DNA from: Dolichospermum planctonicum
GTDB taxonomy: Bacteria; Cyanobacteriota; Cyanobacteriia; Cyanobacteriales; Nostocaceae
Reading direction: 5' to 3'
Assembly: GCF_005402965.1 (NCBI RefSeq)
Contig: NZ_BJCF01000003.1
Coordinates: 108,567-172,566 of the forward strand
Length of the DNA: 64,000 nucleotides
Numbering within the stretch: the stretch's first letter is position 1; every line of letters starts with the position of its first letter. The notes under the pieces are model-generated. The model searched no databases. It was not told the origin of the DNA and saw only the letters and a list, made by a program, of their open reading frames with translations. Made by a program: the position numbers and the translations under genes. Positions 27,001 to 33,300 of this stretch are shown in pieces.

Positions 27001-29599
27001 CGACACCTTGAAATTAATAGCGCAACATGACCCAAATCGCTTTCTTTCTGGTGGTTCTAACTTTTTGACTCAAGATGAGGAATCATCGGGGATTATTGAT
27101 GCTCAAGATATTCTTGGACCTGGTTGGTTTTTGCTTGATACTCAGGCACACTACAGTATTACTGGGGAATTGGTACAGGGTGGACAATTACAGGCACTTT
27201 TTAATCCTGACACTTACAAAGCTTACCAAACGGACTATATCAACAGTGCCATTACTGTTACTTTTGCACCGGGTGAAAGTTATAAGGATGTACAGATTCC
27301 GATTGCGGGCGATAATGTGATTGAGTTTAGCGAAACTGTCAATCTGAGTTTGGTAAACTCCAGTGGTGGCACATCTGTAGGTACACAGCAACCCACAGCA
27401 GTCCTGACTATTGCTGATTTTAACCAAGCGCCGACTAATTTAATTCTCAGCACTAGTACAGTTGCGGAAAATCAAACGGATGGTGTAATTGGTAATCTAA
27501 CTAGCACGGACTTAAATACAGGTGACACTTTTACTTATAGCTTAGTTACAGGGGATGGTGACACTGACAATAGTTTATTTGCCATTGTTGATAATCAACT
27601 TATAGCTAATACTGTATTTGATTTTGAAGCCCAAACAAGTTACAGCATTAGAGTCAAAACTGAGGACCAAGGTGGGTTATCTTTTGAGAAGGCTTTAACT
27701 ATTAATGTTAATGACGTTAATGAAGGACCGACGGATTTGTTTTATGATAATACTACTGACACTACTGCAATTGATGAAGGCCAACCCAGTGGTACAGTGG
27801 TTGGTAATCTCATTAGTACAGACCCAGATACAGGTGACACTTTTACCTATAGCTTAGTTGCAGGGGATGGTGATATTGATAACAGTGCTTTCACTATTAG
27901 TGGAAATCAACTGCAAATTAACGCTTCTCCAGATTTTGAAGCTCAATCCAGTTACAGCATCCGGGTGAGAACTAGCGATAATGATGGTTTGACTTTTGAG
28001 AAGGTTTTGACTATCAACGTTAATGACCTCAACGAAATCATTGGTAATGCTGGTAACAATAATCTTGTGGGGACTGCAAATAACGATTACATTGATGGCA
28101 AAGCTGGTAACGATACTCTCAACGGTGGTGCTGGAGTAGATATCCTGGTTGGTGGTACAGGAAATGATATTTACATAATTGATACAAACACTGACACCAT
28201 CATTGAATATCTGAATGAAGGTACGGATTTAGTCCAATCATCTGTTAGTTACGGTCTGGGTAACAATGTAGAAAGAGTTACTCTTACTGGCGGCGGTAAT
28301 ATCAATGCTACTGGTAATAGTTTAAGTAACAACCTCACAGGTAATAGTGGGAATAACATCCTGGATGGTGGTGCTGGTAATGATACTTTGATTGGTGGTT
28401 TAGGAGATGACACTTATGTTGTTGACAGCATAGGTGATGTAGTAACGGAATTAGCTAATCAAGGTACGGATTTAGTCCAATCATTTGTTATTTACACTCT
28501 GAGTGCCAATGTGGAAAACCTGACTCTCACGGGAACAAATAACATTAACGGTATTGGTAACAGTCTGGATAACACTATTACAGGTAACAGCGGTAATAAT
28601 ATCCTCAATGGTGGTACTGGTAAGGACACTCTTGTTGGTGCGGTGGGCAATGATACTTACATTGTTGACAACGTACTTGATGTAGTTACGGAAGCGTTGA
28701 ATGAAGGTGCGGACCTGGTCCAATCATCTGTTACTTATTCTCTGAGTGCCAATATGGAAAACCTGACTCTCACCGGCACGGCTAACATTAACGGTACTGG
28801 CAACGGCTTGGATAATACTATTACAGGTAACAGTGGTAATAATATCCTCAATGGTGGAATTGGTGCAGATGCTCTGATTGGTGGTGCGGGTAATGATAGT
28901 TTGGTTGGTGGTGCGGGTGATGATACTTATTTGTTTTCTATTACCACAACTAGCTTAGGTGTTGACTCCATTACGGAAGCAGTTGATGGTGGTCAAGATA
29001 CTATTGACTTCACTGGTACAACCGCAGCAATCCGCTTAAATCTAGGCGTTACTACTACTCAAACTCTGGTTGCTAATGGTTCAAAACTGACATTGAATGC
29101 TGCGAATGCTATGGAAAATGTGATTGCTGGTGCTGGAGCAGATAGAATTATCGGCAATGACTTAGATAACCGCTTGGTTGGTGGTGCTGGTAATGATGTT
29201 CTGGTTGGTGGTGCTGGTAATGATGTTTTGACTGGTGGGGCTGGTAATGACGTTTTGACTGGTGGTGCTGGTAATGATGTCTTTAGCTTGGTGGGGAATG
29301 CTGCGTTTACTGTAGCTAGTCAAGGTGTAGATACTATCCAAGATTTTGGTGTCGGTAGTGACCAAATATTGTTGAGTAAGTCTGTATTCGCTTCTTTGAC
29401 TAGTGTGGTAAATGAGTTGGCTGTGGTTGAAGATGATGATTTGGCAGGTACTAGTAATGGGCTGATTGTCTATAGCTTTAGCAGTGGTAGTCTTTACTAT
29501 AACCAAAATGGTGCGGCTGCGGGCTTTGGTGCTGGTGGTGAGTTTGCTATTCTCGCTACTGTTCCTACTCTGACTGCTAGTAATTTCTCTCTTGTTTGA
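18050..29599 (+). CDS. Giant type I-secreted multi-phosphatase: EEP nuclease + YjiK-like + lamin-tail + PhoD + PhoX + RTX
   Basis: A 3849-residue extracellular protein. Order (approximate residues): N-terminal domain 1-225; Calx-beta 226-340 and 341-455; ExeM/NucH-type OB region 456-711; Gly-rich GGGL linker 712-747; endonuclease/exonuclease/phosphatase domain 757-1080 (SFNVLNYF, MELEN, GDFNAYAQEDP, SSDHDP); cadherin-like 1080-1183; VCBS 1184-1286; SdiA-regulated/YjiK-like propeller 1287-1580; cadherin-like 1582-1695; lamin-tail 1695-1885; VCBS 1885-1987; PhoD 1988-2545 (GDADG, FLGDTIYG, LDNHELGN, SADDHQN); Calx-beta split around a PhoX/DUF839 domain 2600-3060 (NGEESGAEG, LDDSGGG, RPEDGHW); two cadherin-like 3126-3325; RTX GGxGxDxU repeats and secretion end 3325-3849. 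No Sec signal, as expected for type I export. The start has a strong AAAGGAGA ribosome site. A Pho box upstream suggests phosphate-starvation control. Seen: domains and motifs; inferred: combined scavenging of nucleic acid and phosphoester phosphorus. Confidence 0.9.
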   Translation: MAVFAGDIAFLGVNSTNPDQFAILALKPIAAGDTFYVTDGGITGNGGAASSFFRPSEGFLQYTAPTGGIAAGSVLLINAGDSSTTPPTPSSVARNGGGSAGAVTLLPNPNNATNNFSFSTSGDSLTAYTVSSGTHLTGTPNLIAFIGFGVSPYGSGSAQSSSTPTIPGGQVLVLANLDNAIFTNAANAYLQTISTLSTANNFTARDSTVVDLTTLSSGNISPLPTVNLSVSSNTGTETGTTVITVTATASSAVSGDQTVNLAVTGTGITTGDYTLSNSTITIPNGATVGTVTFTVVDDVLVEGTETAILSISSLSSGLTLGSATSQNIVITDNDVIANPMVNLSVSANRGTEVGTTVITVTATASSAVSGDETVNLDVTGIGITTGDYTLSNSIITILNGAIAGTVTFTVVDDVLVEGTETGILSIGSASSGLTLGSTISQNIVITDDDVAVTKISAIQGGGATAALTGIKTIEGIVTRAFFGATKLNGFYVQEEDADTDGNAATSEAIFVYDPSRLFTGNVGDQVRITGTVGEFITTSGSNISSLTQLFNLTSVVNLGAGTLPTVVNVQLPNGNLEGYEGMLVNLSAGSGSLTVTEYYQLGRYGQVLLSAMGSSNQPGTDARLDQYTQFNAPSVSGYATYLADIAARKIYLDDGSAVQNPDPIIFGRGGNPLSAINTLRGGDTVASITGILDQRYEGYRIQTTDGVNFTPGGGLGGGLGGGLGGGLGGGLGGGLGGGLGGGLGGGLGERPFAPTVGGTLRVASFNVLNYFNDLDTNVNINTNGLSFEPRGANTATELTRQLNKIVQAIITSGADVLGLMELENNGYGANSAIQGLITGLNGVAGAGSYSFISSSTRLGTDAITVGLIYKSSQVTPYGAAATLPDSFGTGAFDLVGRKPLAQTFQQNSNGELFTAVVNHFKSKGSSSGGVGDADAGDGQGLSNGTRTRQSQDLAAWLATKPTGVDDGDYLLLGDFNAYAQEDPLTTLAIAGYNNLLPNTSYSYVFDGQLGSLDHALATSSLAAQVSGVEIWHINADEPSVLDYNIEFKSVGQVTSLYSPDQFRSSDHDPVIVGLNLNSAPTNITLTATSINENVPANSVVGTLATIDFNNGDTFTYSLGEQGFASTGVNDNAAFTINSNQLLINTSLDFEAQSSYSIVVRSTDQSGFYTDKLFTINVNNMNDSATINGNSTLSITEGTNINAGKLTASGTLTVVDQDAGENKFATTVVSANGNLGSLTITEAGVFSYSVNNSAVQYLNAGQSKVDTFTVTSLDGTASRNISITINGINLATTVDLSTYVRVGRYDLPEPTRTTAPTNSLLAQEVSAVTYNWDTDTLFVVGDGSTSIVQVSKTGQLINSMTLAPGNSPQGTDFYDVEGLTYIGNGKFVLIEERDRQANLFTYTPGSTLTKANAQTVKLGTTIDNIGIEGISWDPQSGGFIGVKEKQPAGIFQTTIDFAAGTASNGSPTTVNSINLFDPVLANLLDFADVYALSNLSSLNGQPDYSRLLVLSQESGKVVSVDRSGNISSSLKITADSGNPVSVVDQGHEGLTMDKNGYLYVVSENGGGGINYPQLWVYAPSTVPNQAPTGLVLDNRVIAIAENTSTTAAVKVADITVTDDGLGINTLSLSGADASFFEVNDTALYMKAGTTLDYETKTSYSVTVNVDDATLGNNPDATANFTLAVTDIVNEIPTLPALIISEVSPWSSSNSVYTADWFEVTNIGTSTVDITGWKMDDNSNSFVSSVALNGVTSIAPGQSVIFLETATPDTTIPAFKTAWFGTNVPSGLTIGSYTGGGVGLSTGGDAVNLFNANGTRITGVSFGGSTTYTTFDNAADLGSTTLPLPTVSNISAVGVRGGFLSLNNALNVTSKEIGSPGRINNMNNLASISGNGNVTIKEGTNVNAGKLTASGMLTVTDEDAGQNKFATTVVSANGNLGSLTITETGAFSYSVDNSAVQYLGAGQSKIDSFTVTSFDGTATQNIAIAINGVTAGFTGVAAGDATANSAILWTRTFDAANTSTQPGITQNVTLQLSTDANFTTIVRSISGVTRDANRDYTLKIDATGLQSGTKYYYRFQTTAGELSQVGTFRTAYDATTQAPVKFAFSGDADGLMRPYISTQNFPNLNLDFFMFLGDTIYGAASAGSPAATTNIVGNPGQALADYQRKYLENLRSVNSGGFSGLKGLYSSQGNYTALDNHELGNRQLINGGAPGALAAVSGNGSSNTVDDVNTTGVFINQNPGFKALIQAYSDYQPIRERVISAPTDPRTNGTQQLYLAQQWGKNVIHINTDTRSYRDVRLKTATGADDTGSRADNSDRTMLGDTQLAWLKQTLLDAQNNGTIWKFVSVSSPIDQIGAIGSGLDSGKSWIGGYRAERNELLKFIADNGIKNVVFLSADDHQNRINEITYTDNGVVKVLPNALSIVGGPLGATGPDTITNHSFANIQSLANNLANSQIAAGVNPVGLDANFPGLRNVWRENDTNPSRIEPVDFYSPNTFNYTVFDVSADGKTLNVNVQGVNSYAVNTFPEPSAANPVRSILSFSIDAAVPVFNFSTVNYTVAEGGTSGFSNATVRVTREGDVSGTNSVQLQLSGGTAKGSAAAPTVDISQGLSSSATSYIIPTTPGSGVSLRSILTVGDSVNNKPDGTPYRMVGIPDGLGAFDNGDGTFTLLMNHEIGGTSGIVRAHGGTGAFVSKWVINKSDLSVVNGSDLTQTVYVWNGTNFAQSTTTVFSRFCAGDLAAVSAFYNSATGLGSTARIYLNGEESGAEGRAFAHIATGTSAGTTYELPYLGKFSWENTVASPTLSNKTVVAGLDDSGGGQVYFYVGDKTNTGTEIDKAGLNNGKLYGIAVTGLASETNTTNLALGSRFTLADLGKVQNTTGAALETGSVAAGVTAFLRPEDGHWDPSNLRDFYFVTTNSFSSPSRLWRLRFDDPTNPELGGTIEAVLDGTEGQRMLDNMTIDKYGNILLQEDVGNNAHIGKIWQYNIATDTLKLIAQHDPNRFLSGGSNFLTQDEESSGIIDAQDILGPGWFLLDTQAHYSITGELVQGGQLQALFNPDTYKAYQTDYINSAITVTFAPGESYKDVQIPIAGDNVIEFSETVNLSLVNSSGGTSVGTQQPTAVLTIADFNQAPTNLILSTSTVAENQTDGVIGNLTSTDLNTGDTFTYSLVTGDGDTDNSLFAIVDNQLIANTVFDFEAQTSYSIRVKTEDQGGLSFEKALTINVNDVNEGPTDLFYDNTTDTTAIDEGQPSGTVVGNLISTDPDTGDTFTYSLVAGDGDIDNSAFTISGNQLQINASPDFEAQSSYSIRVRTSDNDGLTFEKVLTINVNDLNEIIGNAGNNNLVGTANNDYIDGKAGNDTLNGGAGVDILVGGTGNDIYIIDTNTDTIIEYLNEGTDLVQSSVSYGLGNNVERVTLTGGGNINATGNSLSNNLTGNSGNNILDGGAGNDTLIGGLGDDTYVVDSIGDVVTELANQGTDLVQSFVIYTLSANVENLTLTGTNNINGIGNSLDNTITGNSGNNILNGGTGKDTLVGAVGNDTYIVDNVLDVVTEALNEGADLVQSSVTYSLSANMENLTLTGTANINGTGNGLDNTITGNSGNNILNGGIGADALIGGAGNDSLVGGAGDDTYLFSITTTSLGVDSITEAVDGGQDTIDFTGTTAAIRLNLGVTTTQTLVANGSKLTLNAANAMENVIAGAGADRIIGNDLDNRLVGGAGNDVLVGGAGNDVLTGGAGNDVLTGGAGNDVFSLVGNAAFTVASQGVDTIQDFGVGSDQILLSKSVFASLTSVVNELAVVEDDDLAGTSNGLIVYSFSSGSLYYNQNGAAAGFGAGGEFAILATVPTLTASNFSLV
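20183..20290 (+). repeat. 12-bp tandem repeat encoding a GGGL linker
   Basis: Nine perfect copies of GGTGGAGGTTTG in frame, coding for GGGL x 9 (residues 712-747) between the OB region and the nuclease domain. Perfect identity at the third codon position points to recent slippage expansion. Confidence 0.95.
20290..20309. repeat. Palindromic repeat inserted in the coding sequence
   Basis: GGGCGAACGGCCGTTCGCCC is a perfect 20-bp palindrome, followed by CTACG, the form of a dispersed intergenic repeat of Nostocales. Here it is read in frame as part of GERPFAPT at the edge of the GGGL linker. Confidence 0.8.
21403..21428. repeat. Diverged second copy of the GGGCGAAC palindromic repeat in the coding sequence
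   Basis: GGGCGAAC-AAGG-GTTCGC followed by TTCTACGGGT matches the element at 20290 in its arms and CTACG tail. It encodes the loop GEQGFASTG inside a cadherin-like domain, where related domains in this protein (at 27480-27560) have only a short turn, so it reads as an in-frame insertion. Confidence 0.65.
25846..27228 (+). other. PhoX (DUF839) domain nested within a Calx-beta domain
   Basis: Upstream residues VFNFSTVNYTVAEGGTSGFS ... GGTAKGSAAAP are the first half of a Calx-beta domain and TDYINSAITVTFAPGE ... AVLTIADFN is its second half. Between them sit about 460 residues of PhoX type (LLMNHEIGG, NGEESGAEG, RPEDGHW, EDVGNNAHIGKIW). Boundaries are approximate. Confidence 0.7.
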
Positions 29600-29842
29600 T
29601 GAGTAATTGGTTTACTTAATCAGTGCTTTCTGAGGTGGGGATGATTTTTAGGTGGCGATTTTTAGGTTGTGCGATCGCGCTATCATCTCCCACTTTTTTT
29701 TGTTTGATGCTGAAAAACTGCTAAAATTTTTTTTAACGGTAGAAGCAGAAGACTTTAGCTAACAACTGGCAACTAAAAATTAGAATTTCACAAGAATTTG
29801 ATAAATTAATACATAATTTGCAACAATTAGGGAAACATTAGT
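29600..29842. other. Spacer after the multi-phosphatase gene, duplicated copy
   Basis: Matches the spacer 34771-35021 before sat almost base for base (GCGATCGCGCTATCATC, CACTTTTTTT, AACTGCTAAAAT, AACAACTGGCAAC, AATACATAAT). The long terminator palindrome present there is damaged here, its left arm being interrupted by extra bases at about 29645-29675, so termination is probably weaker. Confidence 0.75.
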
Positions 29843-30048
29843 TTGAGTTATGATCCAGAAGCAAATGCCCGACGGTGGAGAGTTAATTAATTGAGTTGTT
29901 TCGGCAGCATAAGGAGAAATATTTCTGGCTAAAGCTGACTTTTTACTCTGTGTGGAAGTTGATGAGGGAGTGGTTTGGAGATTTAGAAATGATTGCTGTT
30001 GGTGGTTTTAGTCTGTTGACTGGTTTTATGAATGAAGTAGATTACAAG
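29843..30048 (+). pseudogene. Truncated, frame-broken copy of the 5' end of sat
   Basis: From TTGAGTTATGATCCAGAAGC onward this follows the first about 70 codons of the intact sat at 35022, including GAAATGATTGCT and TTGACTGGTTTTATGAA. A small deletion after GCAAATGCC shifts the frame within about 12 codons and stops follow (AATTAATTGA). Homology ends near 30048, after ATTACAA. It is a decayed remnant left by a segmental duplication. Confidence 0.88.
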
Positions 30049-30369
30049 ATTTATTTGAACTTTTGCTTTATGGTGTTATGTTTTTCTGTGATTCCCGACT
30101 GGCATCACGGATGATTGTACTACTTTCTATAGAGTTTAATCTGTGGGATTTTCTTAAAATAACTTACTGTTTTTATGATTGCTGCTACTGTACTAGTGAG
30201 TTGTGCAAGGTGCTGGAAATTTATTATATAGATAAATACTTATGATCAAAATCAAGAAATTTAGGAAATAGATAAATTGTTCTTAACTTGTTGTGGTGGC
30301 TGTTTTTAACATACGTATGATTATCTAAGTGTTACTTGCAAAAACTAAATTAAGCGATTAAGAGGTTTT
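30049..30369. other. Gene-free spacer before the tandem alkaline phosphatase gene
   Basis: No conserved ORF. It holds the presumed promoter of the gene at 30370. TTAAC words occur at 30283 and 30306 but 23 bp apart, so no regular Pho box is present. A weak ribosome site (AAGAGGTTTT) precedes the ATG. Confidence 0.5.
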
Positions 30370-33300
30370 ATGACAACAGGTAATCATGTTATTTTCATGC
30401 ACCCAGATGGAACTAGTCCATCTCATTATGCTTTTGCAAGATTTGTAGATAAGGGTCCTGATGGACGGTTGAATTGGGACAAGATGTCTAATGCTGGTGT
30501 GTATCTGGGTCATATGGAAGACCAGTTGGGCGGCACATCTAATGCTGGTGCTGTGACTCACGCTACGGGTGTTAAGGTTTATGCGGAGTCTTTTGGTTAT
30601 GAATTAGGGAATTTAGCGATTACATCTCTTTCTGGAACTACCAAAACTATTGTTGAAGAAGCTAGAGATGCAGGTAAGGTTACTGCTTTAGTTCAATCTG
30701 GGGCGATTTATGAGCCTGGTACTGCTGCTTTTGTTGCTAAGACTCAGCAAATTACTAACGCTAATGGAAGTATCACTGTACCTCGCGCTCAAGCTGCGGA
30801 AATTGCCAGACAGGTAATTAACTCAGGTGTTGACTTTATCATGGGTGGTGGTGAACTGAATCTTTTGCCGGTTGGTACAAATGGTTTTCACGGTACTGCG
30901 GCTCAACTCGATGCTTTAAGCACTAATTCTTTAATACGCCCTACGGAAAACTTGATTGAACTGGCAAAGAGTAAAGGTTATACGGTTGTTTACAATGAGG
31001 ACCAACTCAATGCTTTGCTGGCTTTGCCTGTAGCTCCAACTAAAGTGTTGGGTGTATTTGCACCTGTTCATACTTTTAATGATCGGACTGAGGAGGTTTT
31101 AGCAGCGAACAATTTACCACTATATGTGGCTACGGCACCGACTATTGCTGAGATGCTGAGTGTAACCCAGAAGTTGATGGAAAAACACCCTAATTTCCAG
31201 AATGGTTCTATTGCTATTGTGGAGGAGGAAGGTACGGACAATTTCGGGAATAATAACAATGCTGCTGGGACTTTAGAGGGATTGCGCCGTACGGATGCGG
31301 CTATTGGTGTGGCAATGGACTTTATTAATAAGTATCCCAATACTTTGATGGTGACTGCTGCTGATAGTGATGCTGGTGGTTTACAAGTAGTTGATCCTCG
31401 TATTCCTGGAACAAGTTTAGGTAATATTAATAATAATCCGACTACGACTGCTCGCAATGTACCTTTAGACGGTCAAACGGGAGCTAATACTTTACCTTTT
31501 GTCGCTGCGACTGATGCTGATGGTGATGTGTTTGGGTTTGGTGTTGCTTGGGCGGGTACACCGGATTTTAGTGGTTCAATTGTTTCTAAAGCTCATGGTC
31601 TTAATGCAGATAAATTACCTGCTACTTTAGACAATACTAAGATTTATGAGTTGATGTACGAGACTCTGTTTAATGTTGAATTGGTATCTCGGAATCCTGA
31701 CCCCACACCTGCTCCCAAGGCTACCAAGTTAACTGGGAATGTGATTTTTATCCATCCAGATGGTACTAGTCCTTCTCATTACATGACAACCCGTAATGTT
31801 GATTTAGGTCCTGATGGTAGGCTCAACTGGGATAAGATGTCAAATGCTGGTGTCTATTTAGGACACATGGAAAACCAGTTAACTGGTACTTCCAATGCCG
31901 GGGCTGTCACTCATGCTAATGGTGTGAAGGTGTTCAATGAGTCTTTTGGCTTGAATGAAGACCAATCTATGATTACTCCTGCTTCTGGTAAAGTTGGCTA
32001 CACAATTTTGGAAGAGGCGATCGCTGCTGGTAAAGCAACTGCTCTTATTCAATCGGGTCATATTGGTGAGCCTGGAACGGCCGCTTTTGCTGCTGCCACT
32101 ACTAATCGTGTTGGCAATAACATCCGCGCCCGTGAGAAGACGGCTGAAATTGCTGAACAGGTAATTCGCTCTGGCACTCAAGTCATCATGGCGGGGGGTG
32201 AGGTTTATCTACTACCTAAGGGTACTACTGGCTTCCACGTTACTGCCGAAATTGATGCTGCTTTTGCTGATGCTGAAGATCGCCCCACTACTAACCTGAT
32301 TGATTTAGCAAAGTCTTTGGGTTATAGTGTGGTTTACACGGAAGAGCAAATGAATACTGCTGTGGCAAGTGCGACTGCTTCTACGAAGTTACTGGGAGTT
32401 TTTGCTGCTAACCACACTTTTAATGATCGCACTGAAGAAGCACTAGGACTCAATAGTGCCAATCCTCAGCCTTTATATTTAGCTACTGCGCCCACGGTGG
32501 CAGAGATGCTGGATGCGTCTTTAAAAATCCTCAGTCAAGACTCTGATGGTTTCTTTGTGGTAGTGGAGGAGGAAGGTAGCGACAACTTTGCGAATAACAA
32601 TAATGCAGTTGGCACTATTGAAGCTGTTCGCCGGGCTGATGCAGCGATCGGTGTAGCCATGGATTACGTCAACACTCAAGACCCTAATACTTTGGTGATT
32701 ACAGCTGCAGATAGCGATGCTGGCGGATTGCAAGTATTCCAATTCGAGCCTTACACCCGTCCCGCTGGCAACTTTACCCCCAACAACCCCGCACTGGCAA
32801 ATACTGAGCCTAGTGCGCCATTTATTCGTGTTAACCCCACTACAACTAATACGAATCAGGCAGTTTTGGATGGTGTTAACGGCAGCACAGGTACAGCAGA
32901 AGCACCTTGGAAACCCTTTGCAGCTAAAAGCAGCATAGATGGAGCGATGGGTAACTTCGGTGTAGCTTGGGTCGGTACTCCTGATTTCCCCGGTAGCATT
33001 GTTGCCAAAGCCTATGGGATGAATGCCGAAAAGTTGCCTAGCACCTTGGACAATACCGTAATCTATGACCTCATGTACCAAACCATGTTTGGTGTCTACA
33101 ATCTAATCAATGGTACAAGTGGTAACAATAGTCTCACAGCCACTACTAACCCAGATCGAATTTTGGGTAATGGAGGTAATGATACTATCACTTCAACTAT
33201 TGCTAACGCCGGACAAAATGACCTTTTCGATGGTGGCATAGGCACAGATACCTTAGTAATATCTGGAGGAACAGCGTCAACCGCTTTAACATTGAATGTT

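Noticed and set aside
30283..30310. Pho box upstream of the tandem alkaline phosphatase gene
   Set aside because: Only two TTAAC words, 23 bp apart, out of the 11-bp register; not distinguishable from AT-rich background.
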